A DNA stretch of 64,000 bases from Streptomyces flavochromogenes (GTDB lineage Bacteria; Actinomycetota; Actinomycetes; Streptomycetales; Streptomycetaceae). The position numbers and the translations under genes were made by a program. Each line of letters starts with the position of its first letter. Position 1 is the first letter of the stretch. Under the pieces are notes generated by a model, which was given only the letters and a program-made list of their open reading frames with translations, was not told the origin of the DNA and did not search any database. Shown one piece after another: positions 54,702 to 64,000 of the stretch. The stretch lies in assembly GCF_000717595.1 (NCBI RefSeq), contig NZ_JNZO01000009.1, positions 1 through 64,000 of the forward strand, written 5' to 3'.

Positions 54702-55589
54702 TCAGCCCGCGACCGGGTACATCGCCCCGCGGCGCCCCTCCGGCGACACCAGCCACTCCAGCTTCTCCGCCGTGCCGGCCTCCGGCAGCGGGGTGTGGAG
54801 CACGATCACCAGATCCGGCCGGGCCGGGACCCTGAGCTGGGTCGCCTCGACGTACAGCGTGCCGACCAGCGGGTGCTCCAGCTCCTTGCGGTTCTGGCCG
54901 CCGGGCAGGATGTCCCGCCGCTCCCACAGCTCCGCGAACTCCGGGCTCAGCCCCTTGACCTCCTCGACGACCTGCCGGAAACCCTCGTCCTCGGGGCTCT
55001 CCGAGCACGCCGAACGGAACTGGGCGACGACCCGGGGGGCGATCTCCTCCCAGTGGCCCATGCGGGTGCGGTACAGCGGGTCGGTGAAGAAGGTGACCAG
55101 GCAGTTCTGCACGGTGTCGGGACCCATCCCGAGCACGATCGCCGCAGCGTCGTTGTACAGGACGGTGTTCCAGTACGCGTCCATGATGTGCGCGGGGAAC
55201 GGCATCCACGCGTCGATGAGACGCCGCAGCCCGTCGCACATGTCCCGGTCCTCCGGGGCCGTCTCCGGCGCCGGCGGGTTCAGCGCCGCCAGGACGTACA
55301 GATGGCGCCGCTCCGCCGGGCTCAGCCGCAGCACCCGCGCCACCGAGTCGAGCACCTGCGGCGAGACCGTGATGTCCCGGCCCTGCTCCAGCCACTGGTA
55401 CCAGGAGACCCCGACGCCCGCGAGGACCGCGACCTCCTCCCGGCGCAGCCCCGGCGTCCGGCGGCGCGCGCCACCGTCCGGAAGGCCCGCCTCCGCGGGG
55501 CTCACCCGGGCCCGACGGCTCATCAGGAACTCACGCAGTTCCCCGAGTCGGTGCTGCTTCGCCGTGGTGCTCTCGAGAGCGGTGGCCAC
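54702..55589 (-). CDS. XRE-type regulator with MmyB-like ligand domain (second copy)
   Basis: A 295-residue protein starting at GTG 55587-55589 behind GGAGGAAG; the open frame extends into the divergent promoter. The HTH is RRRTPGLRREEVAVLAGVG and VSWYQWLEQGRDITVSPQVL. The MmyB domain includes FPAHIMDAYWNTVLYNDAAA and VEEVKGLSPEFAELWERRD. Same length and architecture as the regulator at 23962. It diverges from the MFS gene at 55681 with a 91-base gap holding an inverted repeat, and probably represses that exporter. Confidence 0.88.
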   Translation of the reverse strand: MATALESTTAKQHRLGELREFLMSRRARVSPAEAGLPDGGARRRTPGLRREEVAVLAGVGVSWYQWLEQGRDITVSPQVLDSVARVLRLSPAERRHLYVLAALNPPAPETAPEDRDMCDGLRRLIDAWMPFPAHIMDAYWNTVLYNDAAAIVLGMGPDTVQNCLVTFFTDPLYRTRMGHWEEIAPRVVAQFRSACSESPEDEGFRQVVEEVKGLSPEFAELWERRDILPGGQNRKELEHPLVGTLYVEATQLRVPARPDLVIVLHTPLPEAGTAEKLEWLVSPEGRRGAMYPVAG

Positions 55590-55613
55590 GTGTGCTTCCT
55601 CCCCCTGGATGCC

Positions 55614-55636
55614 TGGTGGTACGACCAACAGGATAA
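55614..55636. promoter_or_regulatory. Inverted repeat and AGGATAA element in the second XRE/MFS gap
   Basis: TGGT-GGTACG-ACCA (55614-55627) is followed by AGGATAA (55630-55636). The first XRE/MFS gap contains similar TACCAG / CTGGTA arms and the same AGGATAA, which suggests equivalent operator-promoter layouts. Confidence 0.5.
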
Positions 55637-55680
55637 GTTCCCGCTCCCCAGCGTTGTTCCCGGACGCCCAAGGTGAGGTC

Positions 55681-57096
55681 ATGGCAACGCTGACCTCTCC
55701 TCCCACGGGCACCGACACCGAGGCCGCCCCTCCGGCCGCTCCCCCGGCCCTCACCGGCCGCACCCGGCTCATCCTCTTCGTGCTGTGCGCCGCCCAGTTC
55801 ATGGTGGCGCTCGACTTCTCCGTGCTGAACGTGGCACTGCCCGTCCTCGGCGCCGACCTCGGCCTCGGCCAGTCCGCCCTCCAGTGGGCGGTCACCGCCT
55901 TCGCACTGCCCTCCGGCGGCTTCCTGCTCCTCTTCGGCCGCGTCGGCGACCTCTACGGACGCAAGAAGCTGTTCCTCGCCGGACTCGCCCTCTTCGGCCT
56001 CGCCTCGCTGCTCGCCACCTTCGCCTGGAACCCGGCCGCCTTCCTCGCCGGACGCGCCCTCCAGGGCCTCGGGGCCGCCGCGATCGTGCCGACCGGCATG
56101 TCCCTGCTGACCACGACCTTCCCCGAGGGGCCACTGCGCGACAGGGCACTCGGCATCTCCGGCACGCTGCTCTCGCTCGGCTTCACCGTCGGCATGGTCC
56201 TCGGCGGTGTCATGACGGACACCCTCGGATGGCGTTCCACCATGGGCCTGCTCGCCCTCTTCGCCGTGATCGTGCTGCCGCTGGCCCCCGGCCTGCTCCC
56301 CGAGTCCCGCACCCCCGAGCGGCCCCGCCTGGACGTGCCCGGCGCGGTGACCGTCACCGGTGGTCTGCTCGCCCTGATCTACGCCCTGTCGACGGCGGCC
56401 GAGCGCGGCTTCGGCGGCACGGACGTGCGGGTCACCCTGGTGGCGGGAATCGCCCTGCTCGCGGTGTTCGTGCGGGTCGAGTCACGGCACGCGGCTCCGC
56501 TGGTGTCGCTGCCGATGCTGCGGCGCCGCACGGTCGCCTTCGGCAACCTGGGCGGTCTGATCACCTTCTCCATGATGTCGACCGTCGTCTTCGTCCTCAC
56601 CCTGTACCTGCAGGAGACGCTGGACCTGTCGGCCTTCGCGACGGGACTCGTCTTCGGTGTGCAGGGCGTGATGTCGGTCGTGGCCGGCATGCTCGCGCCG
56701 AAGGTGATCGGGCGGATCGGCGCCCGCGTCACCCTGGTCGGCTCGCTGGTCGGTCAGGGCGTGCTGACGGCCGCGCTGCTCGGTCTGGGCGAGGATTCGG
56801 GTGTGGTCCTGGCGACCGTCGCCGTCTCGCTGGCCTCGATGTGCCACCTCGGCGCGATCATCGCGTACGGACTGACCGTCACCTCGGGTGTCCCGGACGA
56901 GGAGCAGGGCCTGGCGACCGGCCTGGTGACGACCACCCAGCAGGTCGGCCTCACGGTCGGCATTCCGCTGCTCGGCGTGCTCGCCACCACGGGCGGTGAC
57001 CTGTTCGGCGGTGTCCGCACGGTCCTCGTCCTGGACGCGGCGATCGTCCTGGGCACGGCGGTCCTCGTCGGCCTCGGTCTGCGGCGCCGGTCCTGA
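55681..57096 (+). CDS. MFS multidrug transporter, DHA2 family
   Basis: A 471-residue exporter; ATG 55681 follows AAGGTGAGG. A Thr/Pro/Ala-rich tail of about 25 residues precedes helix 1 and DFSVLNVALPVLGADLGLGQ (D1 motif). Motif A is FGRVGDLYGRKKLFLAG and motif C is LLSLGFTVGMVLGGVMTD. About 14 helices are visible. It is likely an antibiotic or metabolite exporter controlled by the divergent XRE regulator. The C-terminus is short (LRRRS). Confidence 0.88.
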   Translation: MATLTSPPTGTDTEAAPPAAPPALTGRTRLILFVLCAAQFMVALDFSVLNVALPVLGADLGLGQSALQWAVTAFALPSGGFLLLFGRVGDLYGRKKLFLAGLALFGLASLLATFAWNPAAFLAGRALQGLGAAAIVPTGMSLLTTTFPEGPLRDRALGISGTLLSLGFTVGMVLGGVMTDTLGWRSTMGLLALFAVIVLPLAPGLLPESRTPERPRLDVPGAVTVTGGLLALIYALSTAAERGFGGTDVRVTLVAGIALLAVFVRVESRHAAPLVSLPMLRRRTVAFGNLGGLITFSMMSTVVFVLTLYLQETLDLSAFATGLVFGVQGVMSVVAGMLAPKVIGRIGARVTLVGSLVGQGVLTAALLGLGEDSGVVLATVAVSLASMCHLGAIIAYGLTVTSGVPDEEQGLATGLVTTTQQVGLTVGIPLLGVLATTGGDLFGGVRTVLVLDAAIVLGTAVLVGLGLRRRS

Positions 57097-57181
57097 CCAC
57101 GCCGGCGGGAGAGCGACGGCCTGTCGTGGGCGACGTCCCGCCGAGGGCCACGGCCCGCCGAGAGCTGCGGCCGGTCGGGGG

Positions 57182-57535
57182 CTACGGCCGGTCGAGACGG
57201 AGCCGTACGGCCTTCGGCAGACCCGCGACCACGAGGTCGTACGAGTCCTCGACGAGCTCCCGGACCATGCGGTCCGGGAGCTCTCCGACGCTCACCGTGT
57301 TCCAGTGCCGCTTGTTCATGTGATAGCCCGGGGCGATCGCCGGGTGCTCCTCGCGAAGCCGTACGGCGTCGTCCGGATCGCACTTGAGGTTGACCCGCAG
57401 CGGCTCGGCTTCGAGCCACGAGAGCGCGAACAGCTTCCCGGCGACCTTGAAGACGGAGACGTCGGGCCCGAAGGGGAACTCCTCCGTCGCGTCGTTGAAG
57501 TCCAGGCAGAAGGCGCGCAGCTCGTCGGGGGTCAT
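57182..57535 (-). CDS. MmcQ/YjbR family protein
   Basis: A 117-residue protein of the CyaY-like MmcQ/YjbR fold: MTPDELRAFCLDFNDATEEF, then PFGPDVSVFKVAGKLFALSW, HPAIAPGYHMNKRHWNTVSV and DSYDLVVAGLPKAVR. Family members are thought to bind DNA, but their role is not established. The ATG overlaps the stop of the hlyC-like gene (ATGA), so it is the last gene of the phoH-ybeY-hlyC unit. The 85 bases downstream hold only short GC repeats (GGCCGGTCG twice). Confidence 0.88.
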   Translation of the reverse strand: MTPDELRAFCLDFNDATEEFPFGPDVSVFKVAGKLFALSWLEAEPLRVNLKCDPDDAVRLREEHPAIAPGYHMNKRHWNTVSVGELPDRMVRELVEDSYDLVVAGLPKAVRLRLDRP

Positions 57536-58827
57536 GCCTGCTTCTCCTCCGGTTCCAGCGGTTCCACGAGAACGGTGACGATCTTGTTCCGGCGGCCGGC
57601 CGGGGACTCGGCCGTCAGCCGCAGCGAGCGCCCGTCCGGCAGCTCCACGACCGCCTTGGCGCCCGCGATCGGGACCCGGCCGAGCGCCTTCGCGAGCAGC
57701 CCGCCGACGGTCTCCACGTCCTCGTCGTCGTACTCGTCGGGCCCCAGCCCGTACAGCTCGCCGAGGTCGCCGATGTCGAGGCGCGCGGTGACCCGGTGGC
57801 TGCCCTCGCCGAGGTCCTGGACCGGCGGCAGCTCACGGTCGTACTCGTCGGTGATCTCGCCGACGATCTCCTCCAGGATGTCCTCGATGGTGACGATCCC
57901 CGCCGTGCCGCCGTACTCGTCGATGACGACGGCGACGTGATTGCGCTCCTGCTGCATCTCGCGCAGCAGGTCACCGGCGTTCTTGGTGTCGGGCACGAAG
58001 GCGGCGGGCCGCATCGCCGTCGACACCACGTCCGCCTCGGAGTCCCGGTTGATGTGCGTCTTGCGGACCAGATCCTTCAGATACACGATGCCGACGATGT
58101 CGTCCTCGTTCTCCCCGGTGACGGGGATGCGCGAGAAGCCCGAGCGCAGCGCGAGGGTCAGGGCCTGACGGATCGTCTTGTACCGCTCGATGCAGATGAG
58201 ATCGGTGCGGGGCACCATCACCTCGCGTACGAGCGTGTCGCCCAGCTCGAAGACGGAGTGCACCATGCGGCGCTCCTCGTCCTCGATCAGCGACTCCTGC
58301 TCGGCGAGGTCCACCATGGCCCGCAGTTCGGCCTCGGAGGCGAAGGGGCCCTTGCGGAAGCCCTTGCCCGGGGTCAGCGCGTTGCCGATGAGGATCAGCA
58401 GCTGCGGGATCGGCCCCATGATCCGGGCCAGCGGCAGCAGGACGTACGCGGCGGCCGTCGCCGTGTTCAGCGGGTGCTGGCGGCCGATGGTGCGCGGGGA
58501 GACGCCCACGGCCACGTACGACACGAGGACCATCACGGCGATGGCGACGAGCAGCGCCTCCCAGGTCTCCGGGAAGGCTTCGAGGCAGGCGTACGTGACG
58601 AGGACGCCGGCCGCCATCTCGCAGGCGACGCGCACCAGCAGGGCCACGTTGAGATAGCGGGTGGGGTCGGAGGCGACCTGGGCGAGCTTCTCGGCCCCGC
58701 GCCGGCCGGACCGTACGGCCTCGGCGGCGCGGAAGCTGGAGACGCGTGCGAGACCGGCCTCGGCGCAGGCGGCGAGCCAGGCCACGACGACCAGGGCCAC
58801 CGCCCCGAGGATCAGCGAAACGTCCAT
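57532..58827 (-). CDS. HlyC/CorC-type CBS-domain transporter
   Basis: A 431-residue membrane protein started at ATG 58825-58827. The N-terminal DUF21 domain (about 1-170) has three to four helices (LILGAVALVVVAWLAACAEA, WEALLVAIAVMVLVSYVAVG). Two CBS domains follow (about 200-330, MVPRTDLICIERYKTIRQAL, AVVIDEYGGTAGIVTIEDIL). The C-terminal CorC/HlyC domain (345-425) ends the protein. Members are linked to magnesium/cobalt efflux; the haemolysin name is historical. It lies 5 bases after ybeY, in the conserved phoH-ybeY-hlyC order. Confidence 0.92.
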   Translation of the reverse strand: MDVSLILGAVALVVVAWLAACAEAGLARVSSFRAAEAVRSGRRGAEKLAQVASDPTRYLNVALLVRVACEMAAGVLVTYACLEAFPETWEALLVAIAVMVLVSYVAVGVSPRTIGRQHPLNTATAAAYVLLPLARIMGPIPQLLILIGNALTPGKGFRKGPFASEAELRAMVDLAEQESLIEDEERRMVHSVFELGDTLVREVMVPRTDLICIERYKTIRQALTLALRSGFSRIPVTGENEDDIVGIVYLKDLVRKTHINRDSEADVVSTAMRPAAFVPDTKNAGDLLREMQQERNHVAVVIDEYGGTAGIVTIEDILEEIVGEITDEYDRELPPVQDLGEGSHRVTARLDIGDLGELYGLGPDEYDDEDVETVGGLLAKALGRVPIAGAKAVVELPDGRSLRLTAESPAGRRNKIVTVLVEPLEPEEKQA

Positions 58828-58832
58828 CGGGG

Positions 58833-59330
58833 TCAGGAGACGGTCGGCGCCGGGGAGGGGCCGGTGAGGCCCTTCTCCTCGCGCCAGCCGTCGACGATCG
58901 CCGCCTGGAGGCCGAACATCTCGGCCTTCTCGTCGGGCTCCTCGTGGTCGTACCCGAGGAGGTGGAGCACGCCGTGGACGGTGAGCAGCTGGAGCTCCTC
59001 GTCCATGGAGTGCTCCGTCGGCGCGTCCTTGCCCTGCTGGGTGGCGACCTCGGGGCAGAGCACGATGTCGCCGAGGAGCCCCTGCGGGGGCTCCTGGTCG
59101 TCCTTCGCCGGCGGGCGAAGCTCGTCCATCGGGAAGGACATGACGTCCGTCGGACCCGGCAGGTCCATCCACTGGATGTGGAGCTGCTCCATCGCCTCCG
59201 CGTCCACGACGATCACCGAGAGCTCGGAGAGCGGGTGGATGCGCATGCGCGCGAGCGCGTAGCGGGCGATGTCGAGGATCGCCTGCTCGTCGACCTCGGT
59301 ACCGGACTCGTTGTTGACGTCGATCGACAT
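58833..59330 (-). CDS. ybeY: rRNA maturation endoribonuclease YbeY
   Basis: A 165-residue zinc-dependent RNase acting on 16S rRNA 3' ends and ribosome quality control. The metal motif is [11 protein letters not shown] (HxxxHxxxxxH), preceded by [19 protein letters not shown] and [12 protein letters not shown], both conserved. It lies 12 bases downstream of phoH and 5 bases upstream of the hlyC-like gene, so it is co-transcribed. The substrate-facing arginine region is normal and the length is typical. Confidence 0.95.
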   Translation of the reverse strand: MSIDVNNESGTEVDEQAILDIARYALARMRIHPLSELSVIVVDAEAMEQLHIQWMDLPGPTDVMSFPMDELRPPAKDDQEPPQGLLGDIVLCPEVATQQGKDAPTEHSMDEELQLLTVHGVLHLLGYDHEEPDEKAEMFGLQAAIVDGWREEKGLTGPSPAPTVS

Positions 59331-59342
59331 GTGTTCTGCGTT

Positions 59343-60407
<1,065 letters not shown>

Positions 60408-60513
60408 GGGCCGGCACTGTGGCCTGCACACACCTCCCGATGCAGGGCTGTCGCCGCTCGACCGCCTCTGGGCTACCAAGCCTACGACTCGGGCCCGACA
60501 AGGCCGTAGCGGT

Positions 60514-61632
60514 TTACGGGTGCGCCGCTCTGAACCCGATCGTCGGCACCGCCCTGCGCAGCGGCCAGGGGCGGGCGGGGGCGGGGAGGAGCCGCTCCAG
60601 GAAGGCGTAGCGGTCGCGCAGGGCTTCGGGATCCTGGCTCTCGTGGCCCTGGACGTGCTGCCACCAGGCGGCGATCTCTCCCCAGGTGGGGGCGGACAGG
60701 GAGCCGCCGAACTCCTGGACGGAGAGGGCGGCGGTGAGCCCGGCGAAGGCGAGTCGGTCGGCGAGCGGCCAGTCGGCGAGGGTGCCGGTGACGAACCCGG
60801 CGACGAAGACGTCCCCGGCGCCGGTCGGGTCGAGGGCGGAGACCTGGATGGCGGGGACCTCGGCGGTCTCTCCGGTGCCGCCGTCGACGGCGTAGGCGCC
60901 TTCGGAACCGAGGGTGACGACGGCGTAGCGGACCTTGTCCGCGAGGGCGCGGGCGGCGGCCCGGGGGCAGTCGGTCCGGGTGTAGCGCATCGCCTCGGCG
61001 GCGTTCGGCAGGAAGGCCTCGCAGTGCGTGAGGTCGGTGAGGCCGGCCAGGTCCCAGCGGCCGGTGTCGTCCCAGCCGACGTCGGCGAAGACCTTGGCGC
61101 CGCCCCGGGCGGCCTGGACGACCCAGTCCTCGGCGCGGCCGGGGACGAGGGAGGCGACGGCCGCGCGCGCGTGCGGCGGGTAGGCGGGCAGCGCACCGTC
61201 CAGCGGCGGGGCCTCGTGGCCGTGGGAGACCATCGTGCGCTCGCCCTCGTAGGCCATGGAGACCGTGACCGGGGAGTGCCAGCCGGGGACGGTGCGGGAG
61301 AGCGACAGATCGATGCCCTCGCCCTGTTCGAGCGCGTCCCAGCAGTACTCGCCGTAGTGGTCGTCGCCGAAGGCGGCGGCGAGGGAGGTCCGGAGCCCCA
61401 GCCGGGCGAGCGCGGTGGCCATGTTGGCGACGCCGCCGGGGCTGGAGCCCATGCCGCGGGCCCAGGACTCGGTGCCGCGGACGGGGGCGGAGTCGAGGCC
61501 GGTGAAGATGATGTCGAGGAAGACCGTGCCGGTCAGGAAGACGTCGCAGGCGGGGTCGGTGGGCTCGCGCAGGCACACCAACGGGTCGACCCCGGCGTCC
61601 TGTTGCGGCTGGTCTCCCCTTGCTGTGGTCAC
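60514..61632 (-). CDS. PfkB-family carbohydrate kinase
   Basis: A 372-residue sugar or nucleoside kinase started at GTG 61630-61632 (VTTARGDQPQQDAGVDPLVC). It has the first PfkB signature GSSPGGVANMATALARLGLR and the second LDPTGAGDVFVAGFVTGTLA, whose Asp is the catalytic base. The lid and acceptor-binding segments (GHEAPPLDGALPAYPPHARA) do not reveal the substrate. It diverges from the MFS gene across a gap with a CRP-like site, which would fit carbon-source control. Confidence 0.88.
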   Translation of the reverse strand: MTTARGDQPQQDAGVDPLVCLREPTDPACDVFLTGTVFLDIIFTGLDSAPVRGTESWARGMGSSPGGVANMATALARLGLRTSLAAAFGDDHYGEYCWDALEQGEGIDLSLSRTVPGWHSPVTVSMAYEGERTMVSHGHEAPPLDGALPAYPPHARAAVASLVPGRAEDWVVQAARGGAKVFADVGWDDTGRWDLAGLTDLTHCEAFLPNAAEAMRYTRTDCPRAAARALADKVRYAVVTLGSEGAYAVDGGTGETAEVPAIQVSALDPTGAGDVFVAGFVTGTLADWPLADRLAFAGLTAALSVQEFGGSLSAPTWGEIAAWWQHVQGHESQDPEALRDRYAFLERLLPAPARPWPLRRAVPTIGFRAAHP

Positions 61633-61767
61633 GGCGGACTCCCCGGTCGTGGTGCGTGGATCGGCACCGTGGTGCCGATCTGGACAGTGTGCCCGATGGG
61701 GCTTGAGAGACGGGGGGACGCCACACGACGGTCGCGCGATACCCATCCCACTCGACCCCAAACCAAT

Positions 61768-61783
61768 TGTGACCCGTATCACG
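61768..61783. promoter_or_regulatory. CRP-like site between kinase and MFS genes
   Basis: TGTGA-CCCGTA-TCACG matches the cAMP receptor consensus TGTGAnnnnnnTCACA at 9 of 10 defined positions. It lies 136 bases from the kinase start and 118 bases from the chosen MFS start, so it could act on either promoter. Streptomyces Crp recognises similar sites. Confidence 0.5.
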
Positions 61784-61900
61784 GACCGAATCGGGGGATT
61801 CCGCCTTCTCCGCTCACTCGGATGCTTGATACACATGGTGCCGCGACCCCGTGGCTCACCGGGCGCCGTCTCACTTCCCTGTTCAGTTCCTGGAACGCCC

Positions 61901-63229
61901 ATGTCGTCGCGCCCGCGCGTCCCGGGGGCCCTCGTCGCCCTCGTCGCCCTCTTCACCGCCGGTTACCTCGCCCCGTACCTGCTGCCGACCGTCGTCGGCC
62001 GGCTCTCCGCCGGGATCGGCCTCACTCCGGCACAGGCGGGTCTCGTGGGATCCGTCCTGCTCCTCGGCTCCTCCACCGCGGGCTTCACGCTCGCCGCGCG
62101 CGGGGACCGGATCGGCCCCCGCCGGGCGGCCCGCGCGGGCCTGCTCGCGATGGCGGTGGGCTACGGCTCCGCCGCCGCGACCGGCATCGTGCCCCTGGTG
62201 GTCGCGGGCGCGGTCCTCGGCGGCCTCGGTTCGGGTACGGCGACGGCTGTGGCGGCGGCCGGGATCGCCGGACAGCGGGACCCGCACCGGGCCTCGACAC
62301 TCGGCCTGTTGTCCGTCTCGGCCACGGCGGGCGCCCTCTACCTCACCCTCCCGCACCTCTCCGGCGGCCACGCGCCGCCGCTGCTCGCGATCGCCTGCGC
62401 GGCGGCCCTGGTGTGGCCGCTCACGAGCAGGCTGCCGGGCGGGATCGGGGAGCCCCGCGAGTCCGCCCCGACGGGCCCCCTCCCCCACCGCACGGCGGGC
62501 GCCGTCCTGGCGGGCGGCATCCTCCTCTGGTCCCTCTCCCAGAACGCCCTGTGGGGCGTGAGCGGCCGCATCGGCCTCACCCAGGCCGGTCTCTCCGAGG
62601 TCACCGTCGGCGCGGTCTTCGCGGCGGCGCTCGGCGCGGGACTCCTGGGAGTCACGGCGGCCGGGGCGCTCGGCTCCCGCCTGGGCCGTGCGGTGCCGAT
62701 CGGCGTGGGCACGGTCCTCATCGCGGGCTGCGTCCTGCTCAGCTCGGCGGCGGAGGACCTCACGTCCTTCGCGACGGGCGAGATCCTGTGGAACGCCTGC
62801 TACCCGGTGGTCCTCTCCTACCTCCTGGGCCTGGCCGCCTCCCTCGACCCCCGGGGCCGCTGGGCGGTCCTGGTCGGCGCGGCGTCCTCCCTGGGCGTGG
62901 CCTGCGGCCCCGTGACGGGAAGCCTGCTGTCGGAGGGCGCCGGGTACCCGGGCATGGGCCTGGTCCTGTGCGCCCTGCTCGGCCTGGTCGCCGTCCCGAT
63001 GACAGCGGTGGCCCGCCACGTCTCGGGCCGCCCCCTGGTCCCCGGCTCGGTGCGGCGCAGGGGCGGCGCGGCGGGCGCGGTCCTGGCGGGCACGGCGGCG
63101 GCGACACCACCGACGGTCCCGCAGATGGGCGCTCCGGAACAGGAGATCGCCCCGGTGCGGGTCCCGGCGGGACGCCGTCGGCCGGCGAAGTCGGCGTTCC
63201 GGCTGGCGAGGCCGAGCGACCGGGGCTGA
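61901..63229 (+). CDS. MFS transporter (12-helix type)
   Basis: A 442-residue transporter started at ATG 61901 (MSSRPRVPGALVALVALFTA), where the first helix follows directly; an upstream ATG at 61835 would add 22 residues. Twelve hydrophobic segments are visible. The motif A loop is RGDRIGPRRAARAGLL, and a central loop is rich in Pro (GEPRESAPTGPLPHR). The last 80 residues are a hydrophilic Gly/Pro/Arg tail (PQMGAPEQEIAPVRVPAGRR). The substrate is unknown. It converges on the adenosine deaminase gene (42-base gap). Confidence 0.82.
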   Translation: MSSRPRVPGALVALVALFTAGYLAPYLLPTVVGRLSAGIGLTPAQAGLVGSVLLLGSSTAGFTLAARGDRIGPRRAARAGLLAMAVGYGSAAATGIVPLVVAGAVLGGLGSGTATAVAAAGIAGQRDPHRASTLGLLSVSATAGALYLTLPHLSGGHAPPLLAIACAAALVWPLTSRLPGGIGEPRESAPTGPLPHRTAGAVLAGGILLWSLSQNALWGVSGRIGLTQAGLSEVTVGAVFAAALGAGLLGVTAAGALGSRLGRAVPIGVGTVLIAGCVLLSSAAEDLTSFATGEILWNACYPVVLSYLLGLAASLDPRGRWAVLVGAASSLGVACGPVTGSLLSEGAGYPGMGLVLCALLGLVAVPMTAVARHVSGRPLVPGSVRRRGGAAGAVLAGTAAATPPTVPQMGAPEQEIAPVRVPAGRRRPAKSAFRLARPSDRG

Positions 63230-63271
63230 GGAGGGCGCGTGCGGCGGGCCCGCCGCCATCGCCCCCGCCGC

Positions 63272-64000
63272 CTACTCGCCGCCGAACTCGTACGCCTCCA
63301 CCTCGGCCAGGTACCGCCCCCGGCGCGCCTCGTCGTCCTCCAGGAACGACGCCTCGAACGAGTTCCGCGCCAACTCGCGCAGCTGCTCCGGCGTCAGCCC
63401 CCACGCATCCCGCACCGCGTCGAAGTTGTCCCCCACGTACCCCCCGAAGTACGCCGGGTCGTCGGAGTTCACGGTGACGAGCAGCCCCGCCTCCATCATC
63501 GCGGGCAGCGGGTGGTCGCCCAGCACGTCGATCGCCCGCAGCCGCACGTTGGACAGCGGGCAGAGCGTGAGCGGCACCCGCTCCCGCACGAGCCGCTCGA
63601 CGAGTTCGGGGTCCTCCATGCACCGCAGCCCGTGGTCGATCCGCTCCACTCCGAGGACGTCGAGGGCCTCGCGGACGTAGGCCGCCGGACCCTCCTCGCC
63701 CGCGTGGGCGACGCGCCGCAGCCCGAGCGCGGCGGCGGCCTCGTACACCTCGCGGAACTTGGCCGGCGGGTGGCCGACCTCCGCCGAGTCCAGGCCGACA
63801 CCGGTGATGCGGTCCAGGTACGGCTTCGCGGCGTCGAGGGTCGCGAGCGCCGACTCCGCCGACTCGTCGCGCAGGAAGCACATGATGAGCCGGGTGGAGA
63901 TCCCGTACCGCTCCTCGGAGCGTTCGAGGGAGGCGCTCAGCCCCTCGATCACCGTGCCGATGGGGACGCCGCGGGCGGTGTGCGCCTGCGGGTCGAAGAA
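63272..64000 (-). CDS. add: Adenosine deaminase (partial, N-terminus beyond right edge)
   Basis: The last 243 residues of an adenosine/adenine deaminase family enzyme. Catalytic motifs present are AHAGEEGP (His-Ala-Gly-Glu), RIDHGLRCMEDPELVERLV, PLTLCPLSNVRLRA and LLVTVNSDDPAYFGGYVGDN (the Asp-Asp pair binding zinc and base). The N-terminal HxH zinc motif lies outside the window. It hydrolyses adenosine to inosine in purine salvage. The reading frame is open through base 64000. The C-terminal stretch ends EVEAYEFGGE. Confidence 0.92.
   Translation of the reverse strand, partial: FFDPQAHTARGVPIGTVIEGLSASLERSEERYGISTRLIMCFLRDESAESALATLDAAKPYLDRITGVGLDSAEVGHPPAKFREVYEAAAALGLRRVAHAGEEGPAAYVREALDVLGVERIDHGLRCMEDPELVERLVRERVPLTLCPLSNVRLRAIDVLGDHPLPAMMEAGLLVTVNSDDPAYFGGYVGDNFDAVRDAWGLTPEQLRELARNSFEASFLEDDEARRGRYLAEVEAYEFGGE

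Noticed and set aside
61835..61900. Upstream ATG for the last MFS gene
   Set aside because: It adds a Pro/Ser-rich 22-residue stretch not typical for the family; the ATG at 61901 is followed directly by helix 1. It cannot be fully excluded.

Overview
The window is high-GC actinobacterial chromosome, almost certainly Streptomyces. Third codon positions are mostly G or C, TTA codons are nearly absent (I found two), and many genes overlap by ATGA or GTGA. The core gene order (nirBD, ppdK, dusB, glyS, znuACB-zur, uppS, recO, leuA, era, hlyC-like, ybeY, phoH) matches the part of the S. coelicolor chromosome I recall as roughly SCO2477-SCO2540. No IS element, phage, CRISPR array, tRNA or rRNA was seen.

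Left part (1-22.5 kb): a partial ABC exporter and a flavin reductase behind a near-perfect SoxR box; a class IV aminotransferase; a secreted protein plus class F sortase; a TSUP permease; a ferric-reductase-like flavohaem protein; the assimilatory nitrite reductase operon behind a GlnR-type site; a TetR regulator with matching operators at itself and at an MFS-SDR operon; a VOC protein and a truncated globin; a Tat-exported PhoX-like protein; a TTA-containing ArsR-type regulator; pyruvate phosphate dikinase; and DusB.

Middle (22.5-45 kb): MFS exporters with an XRE regulator; an aldo/keto reductase-TetR pair with a perfect palindrome; glycyl-tRNA synthetase divergent from the Zur-controlled zinc uptake operon; a tiny two-gene unit (HTH-like fragment plus exported 78-aa peptide); uppS-recO; a decayed XRE gene facing two small genes; FprA; a LuxR regulator whose ribosome-binding site lies in a hairpin; a flavoenzyme predicted to carry bicovalent FAD; and a TerB-like protein.

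Right part (45-64 kb): leuA with a Leu-rich leader peptide; a protealysin-like metalloprotease with an emfourin-like inhibitor; a TerD protein; and era, which is separated from hlyC-ybeY-phoH by accessory genes. These include a DUF916-like and WxL-like surface-protein cluster with shared CTGATG-N3-CATCAG palindromes, a cysteine-free cytidine-deaminase-like protein and a second XRE/MFS pair. A PfkB kinase, an MFS protein and a partial adenosine deaminase close the window.

The least explained elements are the surface-protein cluster with its palindrome, which also occurs upstream of the sortase locus; the two-gene peptide unit at 35 kb; the tandem repeat encoding the N-terminus of one MFS protein; and the repeated gene 3' end at 16.5 kb.
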